From NCBI RefSeq assembly GCF_033118175.1, contig NC_083696.1:39603001-39667000 (forward strand): a DNA stretch of 64,000 bases. The letters run 5' to 3'. This document shows positions 35,272 to 46,445 of this stretch, one piece after another. This DNA comes from Dama dama. Taxonomy: Eukaryota > Chordata > Mammalia > Artiodactyla > Cervidae. Position 1 is the first letter of the stretch; each line of letters begins with the position of its first letter. The notes beneath the pieces are model-generated. The model was given only the letters and a program-made list of their open reading frames with translations. It was not told the origin of the DNA and searched no databases. The position numbers were made by a program, and so were the translations under genes.

Positions 35272-35476
35272 GATATCAGTTTTGGAGATACAATGAAAGC
35301 ATATCCAATACTGAATTAGTTCAAAAGATGGGAGGAAAAAAGAGAAAATGGAGCCAAAAACAGATGAAACAATAAATTAAAAAGCAATATCAATGTATGA
35401 CAAAACCCACTGGAAAAAAAAATAATAATAATAAAAATTAAAAAAAAATAAAAATAAAAAAAAAAAATAAAATAAC
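35272..35476 (+). mobile_element. Shared flank after L1 tail and long A-rich tract
   Basis: 35284-35372 is about 95% identical to 45676-45764, which also follows an L1 poly(A) tail. After it comes a 26-bp piece matching L1 3' ends (caatgtatgacaaaaccc at 35391-35408), then an A-rich tract at 35411-35476. The layout fits an L1 3' transduction with a second poly(A) tail. A further poly(A) run is at 35496-35514. Confidence 0.6.
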
Positions 35477-35791
35477 CTACTTATTTTTCAAAAGGAAAAA
35501 AAAAAAAAAAAAAAGCAAAAACTCTTACTTGGCTAGTATCATCAAAAGATACCTTCTGGCCAAGAGATAGTTAAATCTGAGTTTTTTTTTTTTCTATGAA
35601 GCTTCCAAGCTTGGGTTTTTTGTGATATCCTCCATCCAGGGTTTTTACTCAATAGAGAGTTGTTCCTTTTGCTAAAGACTCCAACTTTGCCTCAAAATTC
35701 CTTGAGAGGCAGCTTGCACTTCTATAGCTGTTCCATCCCACATGCCCCCCGTTAGCCTAACCTTGAAAGCCAACTGTTATGGACAATTAGC
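35477..35791. other. Unassigned sequence with poly(A) and poly(T) runs
   Basis: A-run at 35496-35514 and T-run at 35582-35593. No named element is recognised between the L1 flank and the next BovB. Confidence 0.4.
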
Positions 35792-36294
35792 TTCAGTTCA
35801 GTTCAGTTCAGTTCAATTGCTCAGTCATGTCTGACTCTTAGCAACCCCATGAATCGCAGCATGCCAGGCCTCCCTGTCCATCACCAACTTCCGGAGTTCA
35901 CTCAAACTCATGTCCATCGAGTCGGTGGACATCCAGCCATCTCATCCTCTGTCATCCCTTTCTCCTCCTGCCCCCAATCCCTCCCAGCATCAGGGTCTTT
36001 TCCAATGAGTCAACTCTTCGCATGAGGTGGACAAAGTATTGGAGTTAGAGCTTCAGCATCAGCCCTTCCAATGAACACCCGGGACTGATCTCCTTTAGGA
36101 TGAACTGGTTGGATCTCCTTGCAGTCCATGGGACTCACAAGAGTCTTCTCCAACACCATAGTTCAAAAGCATCAATTTTTCGGTGCTCAGTTTTCTTCAC
36201 AGTCCAACTCTCACATCCATACCTGACCACTGGAAAAACCATAACCTTGACTAGACGGACCTTTGTTGGCAAAGTAATGTCTCTTATACTGCTA
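35792..36294 (-). mobile_element. BovB LINE 3' end, antisense
   Basis: Starts with the inverted tail (ttcagttcagttcagttcag) and runs to cctttgttggcaaagtaatg, about 500 bp and 5'-truncated. The sequence is close to the family consensus, so it is a younger copy. The antisense frame at 36100-36312 has no meaning. Confidence 0.93.
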
Positions 36295-36445
36295 CCTTTC
36301 CTTGTTATTTAGCTATTTGGGGATCATTCTTTGACTCTTGAATCAGACCTAAGCTTCTTACAATCAGAAATGAGGTCACTTATTCTTTATGACCTTGAAT
36401 CATCTCTATTGCTATCAACATTTGAGTAAAAATATGCAAAAACGT

Positions 36446-36668
36446 GGGGCTTCCGAGGTGTTTCAGTGGGTAAAGAATCCACCAGTAAGGCAGGACACAA
36501 GAGATGAGGGTTTGATCCCTGGGTAGGAAAGATCCCCTGGAGGAGGGCATGGCAACCCACTCCAGCATTCTTACTTGGAGAACCCCATGGACAGAGGAGT
36601 CTGGCTAGCTATAGTCCCTAAGGTTGCAAAGAGTCCTACATGACTGAAGCGACTGAGTGTGCACACAA
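36446..36668 (+). mobile_element. Bov-tA SINE
   Basis: Head ggggcttccgaggtgtttca with mutated boxes, inter-box insert gacacaagagatgagggttt, body catggcaacccactccagca, tail gcgactgagtgtgcacac. Confidence 0.88.
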
Positions 36669-36699
36669 ATGTACACCAATGAAATTCTAGTTGGTGTAA

Positions 36700-36965
36700 C
36701 AATAACTAATAGTAGCTAACACTTACTGAACACATATTAGGTATTGCTCAAGAATATAGTTACTTCACATATATTGATAATTTTACATATATTATCATAT
36801 GTAATCACTTTATAGGGCAGGTAAAGCAAACCCTTAGAGAAGGCAGTATCTCCATGTTATATATGATGAAGATGAGTTCCAGAAGATCAGGCAAATGACT
36901 TAAGAATATATAGCTAATGGGTGGCAGAATTAAAGAGTCCAATTCTAAAATACCTATACTTTGGT
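36700..36965 (-). mobile_element. MIR relic, antisense
   Basis: Antisense MIR pattern nearly full length: gctaacacttactgaacaca, attaggtattgctcaagaat, tatagggcaggtaaagcaaa, caaatgacttaagaatatat and agctaatgggtggcagaatt. One of the better preserved MIR copies here. Confidence 0.75.
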
Positions 36966-36982
36966 ATTTTAATATTCTAGTT

Positions 36983-37034
36983 ATCCCTAACATACTCAAC
37001 ATACTAGTATCCCTAACATATTCAACATACTACT
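36983..37034. repeat. 26-bp tandem repeat, two copies plus remnant
   Basis: Units 36983-37008 and 37009-37034 (atccctaacata, then caacatacta) differ at two bases. A partial third copy (atccctaacaatctcaa) is at 37044-37060. Confidence 0.88.
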
Positions 37035-37065
37035 ATGTTTGGCATCCCTAACAATCTCAAGAATC

Positions 37066-37753
37066 AAAACACTAAGATCATGGCATCCAGTCCCATCACT
37101 TCAGGCAAATAGATGAGGAAGCAATGGAAATAGTGACAGACTTTATTTTGGGGATTCCAAAATCACTGCAGATGGTGAATGCAGCCATGAAATTAAAAGA
37201 CACTTGCTCCTTGGAAGAAAAGTTATGACCAACCTAGACAGCATATTAAAAAGCAGAGACATCACTTTGCCAACAAAGGTCCGTCTAGTCAAAGCTATGG
37301 TTTTTCCAGTAATTATGTATGGATGTGAGAGCTGGACTATAAAGAAAGCTGAGCATTGAAGAATTGATACTTTTGAACTGTGGTGTTGGAGAAGACTCTT
37401 GAGAGTCCCTTGGACTGCAAGGAGATCCAATCAGTCCACCCTAAAGAAATCAGTCCTGAATATTCATTGGAAGGACTGACGCTGAAGTTGAAACTCCAAT
37501 ACTTTGGCTACCTGATGCAAAGAACTGACTCATTGAAAAAGACCCTGATGCTGGGAAAGATTGAAGGCAGGAGGAGAAGGGGACGACAGAGGATGAGATG
37601 GTTGAATGGCATCACCGACCAGACGCAATGGACATGAGTTTGAGCAAGCTCTGGGAGTTGGTGATGGACAGGGAAGCCTGGCGTGCTGTAGTCCAAGGGA
37701 TCGCAAAGAGTTGGACATGACTGAGGAGCTGATCTAAACTGAACTGAACTGAA
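37066..37753 (+). mobile_element. BovB LINE 3' end
   Basis: About 690 bp from actaagatcatggcatccag to the tail aactgaactgaac. It shares diagnostic changes with the 46446 copy, including gagcattgaagaattgatac, which places an in-frame TGA before the RIDTFELW segment. A small insertion (ccagacgcaatgg) is near 37620. Confidence 0.93.
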
Positions 37754-38634
37754 CATACTAGTGGCTCTGACACTAACTTTTCCCATGGTCCTAAAAAAAC
37801 CTTTTTTCATCCTCAATTGTCCTTTTTACAAAATGAGGACAGACTGAAGCACCGAAGACCACACTCCTGCTTTGTCATGCTATGGTTCAGTGAAGACATC
37901 TCTAATCACATCCTCTCTATAAAGCTCTGCCCATTAAAACTGTCATGGGTGAATTGCCTTGAACAACAATAAGAACAATCTCTTCTCTCCACACCTATCA
38001 CTTCACTTCATTTTTAAAGCATTTCTAAGCTATAATAGAATCTCCAGGAATAGAGCCTCAAACACAGGTGCAAAACTAACAAGAAAATGCTGCATTCTGA
38101 CTCTTTAAAACTTCAATATTTTAGTGTTGCTTGACCTTGAGATACCTGAATTCAGCACATGAACTTATGTAGCCCTGCAAACCTAACAGTAGGACCAGAA
38201 TAAATAAGAAGCAACAAAAAAGTGCAAAACACTATTATCTGCTAATTCTTAAAAAAAAAAAAAATTGTTCCCTATCACTTTCTGCAAGACAAATTTTCTC
38301 AGTGGTTATATCATCTCTGCCCACCTCCCATCCATCATTGTTCTCTCTCCTCCTTTGTTTTCCAAACTCCTCCCTTCTTGATACATAAGCAGGTTTGTTT
38401 AATCCTTTAAAATACACATTCTATTGTGTGCCGATCTGAACTTGACACAGAACTCTCATTTGTGAGCTGTCTGAAGAGTATCAACAGAGGTCTTGGCAGT
38501 TCAGCACATGCAAGTTGGAAGTATCCAGAATACAGGTGTGACCTAAAAATGTCTCAATTGTGAGAAATGCAGGCTTATCTCTTGACAAAACATAGATTTA
38601 ATCTCATCAAAGTATCACTTGACAAGAGTTTATA
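37754..38634. other. Unassigned sequence
   Basis: A-tract at 38251-38263. No recognised repeat or gene. Confidence 0.4.
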
Positions 38635-38903
38635 GGACTGATGCTGAAGCTGAAGCTCCAATACTTTGGCCACCTGATGCAAAAAGCTGACTCATTGGAA
38701 AAGACCCCGGTGCTAGGAAAGATTGAGGGCAGGAGGAGAAGGGGTCAACAGAGGATGAGATGGTTGGATGACATCACCGAGTTAATGGGCATGAGTTTGA
38801 GCAAACTCCAGGAGATAGTGAAGGACAAGGAAACCTGGCATGCTGCAGTCCATGGAGTCTCAAAGAGTCAGACACAACTGAGTGACTGAACAACAAACAG
38901 CAA
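38635..38903 (+). mobile_element. BovB LINE 3' fragment
   Basis: Only the last 270 bp of BovB (aggactgatgctgaagctga to gtgactgaacaacaaac). The open frame at 38641-38889 is one uninterrupted 82-codon piece of the ORF2 C-terminus (LQYFGHLMQKADSLEK, MRWLDDITELMGMSL), but it is merely a fragment. Confidence 0.9.
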
Positions 38904-39736
38904 ACAAATCAACTATGGAGAAGCAGGAGAGCAACTTGGATCTGATGCCATCTTCAAAGTCAGTATTCAGCCTAGACTGACAGGCAGCATGTTATCAGCT
39001 CTATAGCTCACTATCGTTGAGTTCCATGAATGGGATTTGTGCATCTGTTCAGTATCTTGCACCCACTTCAGTAGTTTCTGGCCTGGATATCCATAACAAG
39101 TTGATATGCAGCAAGGCCAACAAACACAGCTGGTAGAGGTTTAGGGATAACAAGTACCATGAAAGTGTCCATGGGAGACAAAGAGCTCTACTTGGCTCCA
39201 GAGATCCAGACCATATCTTGACCAGGTATGTCTATCTATTATTAGCATTAAAAGTCAGGGGCTTCACAATCTTCCATGAGAAAATTGTACTGAGTTTGTG
39301 TAATATGATAAGCAAGACAAGTTAGAATCTATAGTCAATTCCAATGATTCATAACAACCAAAGCATGCTGTGCTTATCCAAAAATCAGTTCAATTTGGCT
39401 TTGGATTATGTCACTTGAAAAACAGATAAAGCAAAATTTACTTAACAGGTTCACAGTTATGCAATTAGTCAAAGAGGGCCCTGAATCTAAAATCTAGGTC
39501 ATCTCACTCCCATTAAGAAGATCTTGTATTTTTATCAGATTACTGTCAATTTGTCAGCAAATTCTAGTGTTTGACAGAATAAGAAATTAGAATAGATATG
39601 ATTGCAAAGAAAGGAAGAAGATATAGTCTTGGGGTTCTCAGAAAAGTTAGATCCTACTGAAGATAGTGACAGAGGAGAATAAGAAAATAGGCTAGAATGT
39701 TTCATGCAGAAGGAATAAAACACATCCACTCATTTT
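38904..39736. other. Unassigned sequence, possible MIR trace
   Basis: 39425-39530 (acagttatgcaattagtcaa, aaatctaggtcatctcactc) weakly recalls an antisense MIR. The rest, 38904-39424, is not recognised. Confidence 0.35.
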
Positions 39737-39953
39737 GGGCTTCCCAGGTGGTGCTAGGGGTAAAGAACCCACCTGCCAGTGCAGGACACATAAGAGACAT
39801 GGGTTCAGTCCTGGGTTGGGAAGGTCCCCTAAAGGAGGGCATGCAATCCACTCCAGTATTCTTGCCTGGAGAATCCCCATGGACAGGGGAGCTTGGCGGG
39901 CTACAGTCCATGGGGTTGCAAAGAGTCAGACATGACTGAAGTGACTTAGCACA
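39737..39953 (+). mobile_element. Bov-tA SINE
   Basis: Head gggcttcccaggtggtgcta, insert acataagagacatgggttca, body cactccagtattcttgcctg, tail gaagtgacttagcacacac. Overlapping open frames on both strands are by-products. Confidence 0.9.
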
Positions 39954-40004
39954 CACTAATTATTTTAGTTAATTATTTATCTATTATTATGATTTAGCAA
40001 CAGG

Positions 40005-40073
40005 CCTTCCCTGGTGGCTCAGACAGTAAAGAAGCAGGAGACCCAAGTCACCTACATGACTGCAAGACTTAGC
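40005..40073 (+). mobile_element. Bov-tA SINE with internal deletion
   Basis: ccttccctggtggctcagac (head) runs to caggagacccaagtc and then jumps to gactgcaagacttagc (tail). About 130 bp of body is missing. Confidence 0.75.
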
Positions 40074-41214
40074 AAATCAGTTTATTTCTTAAAATTCTGT
40101 AAGTCCATGAGTCTTATATATGACATTCCAGTTAATTATTACCTAAAAAGCTTAAGTCTGAATGTGGGATTCTGTCACAAACATTCATGTAAGCCAACTG
40201 TTCCTCTTGCAGCAACCTCCTCTGAAAAAGCAGACAGAGCAGAATTGATGCAGCTGGAAGTCTAAAGCATTTTATGGAAGAATCTGAGTTCAGCAGAAAA
40301 TTTTATCACCATGTTTCTTTTCTAAAGATTTCTATACGCATGTGAATTATAAGAGCCAAAATAATTAGATCACATTAATAGTAATGCATGCATTATAAAC
40401 TCAAGGTAGTGTGAATGATAGCTGATATTTATGCCCTAAGAATTATGAAATAATTTTTCTACCTCCTCCCATTTAATGAGTTTCTTCTTCACATATCCAT
40501 TGGGTTTTCAACTTCTGACAAGTGCCGCTATGGAAAAGGAAAAACAGAGGGAAAAAAATGAGCACTTCTCAAAGTTTGAAAAGCTTATTAACACCAACAA
40601 ATTTCGCACCTGATTTTTTTCTCACGTAAGTATTAAATTTCAGCAGAATTTATTAACTCAGTTCAAACTATGTTTCCAGGGACATGGCTTCTTCCTATCT
40701 TCTAGTTTTGCATCTTTGATCTGTTTTCTTTCAACTATATGCTTGTTTCTCATTGTCACAAGTTAGCTGCTGCTGTTCTTTGTAGGACAAGCAATGCATT
40801 GTAGGAGTCACAAAAGTGTTGAGCTATAGGAGAAAACAAAAATAGTTCCTCCACTGTCAGTATTTACCAGTGAGAAAAAGCTTCCCAAAAAAACCCTTAA
40901 ATAGACCTTCTCTCACATCTCATTTGCCAAAATTACCTTAAATGTCAATGATAACATCATTCACAGTCAAGGACAATGGTTAACACCCATCAAGATCCAC
41001 TTCCTCCTTGCACAGATAAAGTCAAGTTTACACGTCTGCCTGCATTCAAAGGAAGAATAACCAAAAGTATCTTCTCATTTGATGTACCTACTTGCCATCC
41101 AGCAGCTTTGCCTGAGTACTTCGCAGCAAACCTCAAGCATGTCATTTTCCCCATAGATTAGCATGCAACCTAATAAGGACACCATGCCATAATTACACCT
41201 CACAGAATTAACAG
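40074..41214. other. Unassigned sequence
   Basis: About 1.1 kb with no recognised repeat. Frames at 40014-40265 and 40976-41161 are short and show no family motif. It is the third longest stretch free of young repeats. Confidence 0.4.
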
Positions 41215-41400
41215 TGACCCAGTGCCAATGCAGGAGACGTGGGTTCAGTCCCTGGGCTGGGAAGAACGCTCGGAGAAGGAAGTAGCAACCCACTCCAGTA
41301 TTCTCACCTGGGAAATTCCATGGACAGAGGCACCTGGCAGGCTACAGTCCATGGGGTCACAAAAAAGTTGGACATGAATTAGCAACTAAACACCACCACA
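41215..41400 (+). mobile_element. Bov-tA SINE lacking the head start
   Basis: Begins within the head (ccagtgccaatgcaggagac), then cgtgggttcagtccctgggc, body, and tail gcaactaaacaccaccac. It is truncated by about 35 bp at the 5' side. Confidence 0.85.
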
Positions 41401-41963
41401 CCATTTGATGAAGGATAAAAATTCCAAAGAGCAAGACAGGATGAAAATCCAAGAGGTCAGGAGTCACAGGAAATGACTATGGCGTGAAGTATGGAACAGG
41501 AGCTAATATGGCAAAGTGTGTAATAATTAAAACCAGCAGCTGGAGCAGTTTTTTAAAGTTATATAAGAAACACAGATAAGGGAAAACCTGAGGCCAGATA
41601 TTACTGGCAATTTTATTAGTGTGCAAATGTTACCATGTGACTGCATTTAAATAAGTTAACAACCCGCACCTTCAGGCACCATCATGCTTCCTTCCCTCCC
41701 CCCAAAAAAGGCTCAGACGAGATTTAGCATATGCTATCACCTTTAAGAACATTAAGATACTTAAGTGCTAATCTTTCATTATTATGAGATGACCTCACAC
41801 GGAAAAGGTGCTAAACAGCTCTTAAACAACATTTTTAAAATAAAAATTGAAGATCACTGGAGTGATCACCAACTGCCACAGAGGTGCCAAACCATGAATT
41901 AGACATTTAACTTGGAGCAGAAAAGAAAGAAAAAGAAAAGCATTTTTAAAACTTGAAGATAAT
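41401..41963. other. Unassigned sequence
   Basis: No recognised element. A short C-run/A-run junction (ctccccccaaaaaag) is near 41697-41710. Confidence 0.4.
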
Positions 41964-42337
41964 CAGAAGAATTGATGTTTTTCAGCTGTTGTTGTTGGAG
42001 AAGACTCTTGAGAGTCCCTTGGACTGCAAGGAGATCAAACCAGTCCATCCTAAAGGAAATCAATCTTGAATATTCATTGGAAGGACTGATGCTGAACCTG
42101 AAGCTCCAATATTTTGGCCACCTGATGCTGAGCCGAATCATTAGAAAAGACCCTAATAGAAGGCAGGAGGAGAAGGGGATGACAGAGGACGAGATGATTG
42201 GATGGTATCACCTACTCAGTGGACGTGAGTTTGAGCAAGCTCCGGGAGTTGGTGACGGACAGGGAAGCCTGGCATGCTGCAGTTTGTGGGGTCGCAGAAT
42301 CAGACACAAATAAGCAACTGAATGATGACAACAAAGA
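41964..42337 (+). mobile_element. BovB LINE 3' fragment
   Basis: agaagaattgatgtttttca, cttgagagtcccttggactg, and ggacagggaagcctggcatg, ending gcaactgaatgatgacaaca. A deletion of about 20 bp (after gaccctaatagaag) shifts the frame. Confidence 0.9.
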
Positions 42338-42474
42338 TAGTCAGAAAGACATTTGTGAACATGTTAATAATAGGTTTATCCTCATAGGCACCGTGGGCAT
42401 CCAAGGTAGGCTTTGGAAAGTGAATCGTTAAACTAACAGAGGTTTTTTGATGGGCTATTCACAATAGTTAAAAG

Positions 42475-42810
42475 AACTTTAGGTTTGGAATCAGATAAAC
42501 TTAAGCTTGTATGCACTCATTCGCTTTAGTCGTGTCTGACTCTTTGAGACTCTATGGACTGTATGGACAGGTTCCTCTGTCCCTGGGATTTCCAGGCAAG
42601 AAAACTAGAGTGGGTTGCCATGCTCTCCTCCAGGGGATCTTTCTGACCTAGGGCTGGAACCTGTGTCTCCTGCTTCTCCTGCATTGGTTAGATTCTTTAC
42701 GGCTGAGCCACCAGGGAAACCCTAAACTTAAGTTTACTGCCTGGCTTTACTGATCACTAAATTTAATCACATTACCTAATCTTTGCAAGGATCAGTGTAA
42801 TCGCATAGTA
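42475..42810 (+). mobile_element. MIR relic split by Bov-tA
   Basis: ctttaggtttggaatcagat is left of the SINE, and tgcctggctttactgatcac with tcacattacctaatctttgc is to the right (42733-42810). The order fits sense MIR with an insertion. Confidence 0.6.
42496..42732 (-). mobile_element. Bov-tA SINE with 10-bp target-site duplication, antisense
   Basis: SINE 42506-42722 between taaacttaag copies at 42496-42505 and 42723-42732. The head reads gctgagccaccagggaaacc at the right end. It has inserted in a MIR. Confidence 0.93.
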
Positions 42811-43384
42811 GGAGGACAGCAATGTAGGAGTCTTGGATACTTGGACAAGAGCTAGAGACGACGCCTAGCACAGTGGTGAACGTAACAGCCAAGAGTGAGA
42901 GCAGTAATGGAAGCAAGTAGTGTTGGAGGCAGCAGTGGCTGTGCATGGCTGGAGGTGGTGATGGAGGAAGAAAGTGTCATAAAGCCATGTTAGCAACCAT
43001 ACAGGGCATCATTGACTATATAGAAGCAATATACTACTGAATAAAGAATAGTCTCTATATATCAATGAGAATTATCCTTTGATAAAATGTTCTCCTTAAG
43101 AAATGCCATGAAATAGTGAAGGAAGAGGAGAATACCTCCACAACCACTCAGATGCTTCTGTCAGAGAGGTGATAGACCACTTCTACATAGAGTTTCAGGC
43201 AAGGACTATGGAGTGAGATCACTGGGCAGGTCAGGGGAATATTAATTAAGGTTTCAAAAGCAGCACAAGTTGTGATATGAGGAATGAATTAGAGGTATAC
43301 TTAAAAAGAGAGAAAAATCTAATATGCAATAAAGCAGAAGGACTGAAACAAGAGAATGTGGAACTAAGAAATATTTGTCCTTTG
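42811..43384. other. Unassigned sequence
   Basis: Purine-rich with several GGAGG/GGTGG runs at 42920-42975. No gene or named repeat is recognised. Confidence 0.4.
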
Positions 43385-43739
43385 AAATAATGTCAGTTGC
43401 AGCAACAAGATACAGCTAGAGATTATCATACTAAGCAAAGTAAACCAGAAGGAGAAAGACAAATACCATATAATATGTGTGGTATATGATACAAATACCA
43501 TATAATTCGACTTACATGTGGAATCTAAGATACAAATGAACCTATCTATGAAACAGAGAATCACAGACATAGTTAAGAGATGAGCCAAGGGGTAGGGGGG
43601 TGGGGAAAGGATGGAGTGGGAGATTGGGGGTAGCTGATGTAAGCTTTTATGTTAGCATACAGAATGGACAAACAAAACAAAATCTTACTGTATAGCACAG
43701 AAAACTATATTCAATATCCAATGATAAATTACATAAGAA

Positions 43740-43772
<33 letters not shown>

Positions 43773-43845
43773 AACTGAGTCACTTTACTCCAGAAATTAA
43801 CACAACTTTGTAAATCAACTATAGTTCAATTTTCAAAAAGAAATA
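43385..43845 (+). mobile_element. L1 3' end with internal (TA)n
   Basis: gagattatcatactaagcaa, cttacatgtggaatctaaga, the G-rich tract gtaggggggtggggaaagga, tactgtatagcacagaaaac, gtaaatcaactatagttcaa and an A-rich end. A (TA)n array occupies 43740-43772. A local duplication of the ataccatataat segment is at about 43466-43504. Confidence 0.82.
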
Positions 43846-44609
43846 ATTATTGTTTTCCAAGCAAATTTTTCTCAAGTCTGAAAGTGATATTCTCCACTAG
43901 ACTCATTATTACTTTCTCCATAACTGATTAAACTCTCTGCCTCCCAGTTCTGCTTTTCTCACTCCAGTAATTCATTAACAATTATTAGACACAAGGTTTA
44001 TGAAAGTAGAGCTGCTTTTGGAAAGCTGTGTAACAAATCACTGCTACCTAAAGGAATGGGATGGAATAGCATAAAAGGACGAGCTGCAAAAATATAATTT
44101 ATGAAATAATGAGACACTGCTCTACAAAAACATTTTGCTTAATGTCACAAAAGTATTATGCCAGCCTCTCTGAAATTATATACTACCATTTGCAACTTGA
44201 ATTTCTCATTCTAGACAAGCTTATTTTCACTAAACTACTTCTACCAAATGCCAGAATTGCCATCTTGTTTACTCTTGTTTAGTTAATAACTGTTTTATAA
44301 ATCCTTCTTTTGAGTCCCATTCACTTTGTGGAGTCTTTCCTGGTCACTTCAATCCATGCTAACCTCTCCTTAATTCCTTTTGCGCTGGTATTTGATCCAG
44401 CCATTAGACATTTACCACACATATTTCTTTGCTCTCTTGTAATCACTTTTCATTTCAGTATGTTCCATGTTCTCAAGCAAGCATCTTGGGGATGAGGTCT
44501 ATGTCTTAATATCCCTGGCATCCATCACAGTTGTGTTTTATTATGTTTTAGCGTTTCCATGACAGACTATTCATTATATTGCCCCAAGCACAATTTTTAA
44601 GGTAGCTTG
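43846..44609. other. Unassigned sequence
   Basis: No recognised young repeat. 44290-44530 has a pyrimidine-rich texture that could be a decayed L2, but the match is not firm. Confidence 0.35.
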
Positions 44610-44825
44610 CCTGTTGCTGGTTTAGTCTCTAAGTTGTGCCTGACTCTTTGTGACCATGTGGACTGTAGCCCGCCAGGCTTCTCTCTCCATGGGATTTCCC
44701 AGGCAAGAATACAGGAGTGGGTATCCATTTCCTTCTCCAGGGAGTCTTCCTGACCCAGGGACCACACCTCCTGAGTCTCCTGCATTGACAGGTGGATTCT
44801 TTACCACTGAGCCACCTGGGAAGCC
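44610..44825 (-). mobile_element. Bov-tA SINE, antisense
   Basis: gctggtttagtctctaagtt, caggcaagaatacaggagtg, then the head ctttaccactgagccacctg. It includes the inter-box insert (cacctcctgagtctcc). Confidence 0.9.
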
Positions 44826-45022
44826 ATCACAGTATGCTGTTCCAAATGACCCTCAACCAAGAAACAAATTTTGATTTAAACATTTGTACAAGGCAAAGGA
44901 CAGAATAAAGGATATGGAAATTCATGTTGTAAGAGTCTTGAATCATCCATGAAATGGTAATCTGTGAAAAGTTAAAGATTCGTATTGTAAACTTGAGAAC
45001 AATTGTTCAAAAAATAAAACAC
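44826..45022. other. Short unassigned spacer
   Basis: Sequence between the SINE and the truncated L1. It has no homology to sequence upstream of the matching point in the 31-35 kb L1. Confidence 0.5.
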
Positions 45023-45660
45023 ACCCTGAGGAAACCAAAATTGAAAAAGACACATGTACCCCATTGTTCATTGCAGCACTATTTACAATAGCTAGAACAT
45101 GGAAGCAACCTAGCTGGCCATCAACAGATGAATGGATAAAGAAGTTGGGTACATATACACAATGGAATATTATTCAGCCATAAAAAAGAATGCATTTGAG
45201 TCAGTTCTGATGAGATAGATGAACCTCGAACCTATTATACAGACTGAAGTGAGTCAGAAAGAGAAAGATAAATATCATATTCTAACGCATATATATGGAA
45301 TCTAGAAAAATGATACTGAAGAATTTATTCACAGGCAGCAATGGAGAAACAGACATAGAGAATAGACATATGGACATGGGGAGAGGGGAGGAGAGGGTGA
45401 GATGTATGGAAAGAGTAACATGGAAACCTACATTACCATATGTAAAACATATACCCAACAGGAATTTGCTGTCTGGCTCAGGAAACTCAAACAGGGGCTC
45501 TGTAACAATCTAGAGGGGTGGGATGGGGAGGGAGATGGGAGGGAGGTTGAGAAGGGAGGGGATATCTGTATACCTATGGCTGGATTCATGCTGAGGTTTG
45601 ACAGAAAACAACAAAATTCTGTAAAGCAATTATCCTTCAATAAAAAAATAAAAGAAAAAA
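45023..45660 (+). mobile_element. 5'-truncated L1, close relative of the 31-35 kb element
   Basis: Collinear with 34636-35271 at about 95% or better. Both share ccctgaggaaaccaaaattg, tgctgtctggctcaggaaac, ggctggattcatgctga and the tail caataaaaaa. It contains the end of ORF2 and the 3' UTR with its G-rich tract (catggggagaggggagga). It begins abruptly at 45023. Confidence 0.9.
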
Positions 45661-46200
45661 GAGATGTCAATATTTGAGATACAATGAAAGCATATTCAAT
45701 ACTGAATTTGTTCAAAAGATGGGAGGAAAAAAGAGAAAATGGAGCCAAAGAATAGATGAAACAAATAGAAAACAAATAGTAAGATGCTAAATAGAAACCA
45801 AACCATATCAATAATTATGTTGCTGTAAATATTTTAAATATTTTGATTTAAATACAGTGATTTTCAGGTCAGATAAAAAAGGTAACTCCAACCATATGTT
45901 GTCTAAAGGAACCTCACTTTAAACAGAAAAACACAGATTAAAAGGAAAAGGAGAGAACAAGGAGGTAAATACTAGTAAAAAAGAAAGCTACAATGACTAC
46001 ATTGATATCAGAAAAAGTAAACTTAAGTCAAGAAAAATTACTAGATATGTCAAAAATTCTTATTTTAACAACTAATAAGAATCTCACTATAGATTCAATG
46101 ATTCCCATCCAAAATCTCAATGGGTATTTTGCCAAAGTTGACAGCTGATCCAAAATTTTAGATGGAAATTGCTGGGTTTTGAGGAAAAGATTAACCTTAG
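45661..46200 (+). mobile_element. Ancient L1 (ORF1/ORF2 junction and ORF2 parts)
   Basis: 45690-46060 matches the spacer and endonuclease part of old L1: aagatgggaggaaaaaagag, aatagaaaacaaatagtaag, aaaccatatcaataattatg, ccaaccatatgttgtctaaa. 46085-46200 jumps to a later ORF2 segment (gattcaatgattcccatcca). It follows directly on the young L1's tail, so the young L1 sits within or beside it. 46201-46445 is not assigned. Confidence 0.65.
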
Positions 46201-46445
46201 ATTGGAAGAGAAAATGTTATTAACAGAAACAAAAAATGGAGATTAGGATGAATGCACAAAAATACATTGTGGAGCATGGAAAAAATTAGTCATAAATCCC
46301 GTCCGATGGCTAGAGGCAATGAGGTCATCAGCTGAATAAGTAGCTGGACAGCAGTCTGAAATTTTTAAAGAGATGTTTGGCGTATTGGGATATCCTCTGA
46401 ATTTAACTGTAGAATAAATGGTCTTGCAGCTCAAAGTCAAATGGT

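Noticed and set aside
36983..37060. CRISPR-like array of 26-bp units
   Set aside because: The units are directly adjacent with no spacers, and only two are complete. It is a small tandem duplication in a mammalian genome.
38641..38889. Uninterrupted 82-codon coding region
   Set aside because: It is the last piece of BovB ORF2 in a truncated copy. An intact short frame does not imply function.
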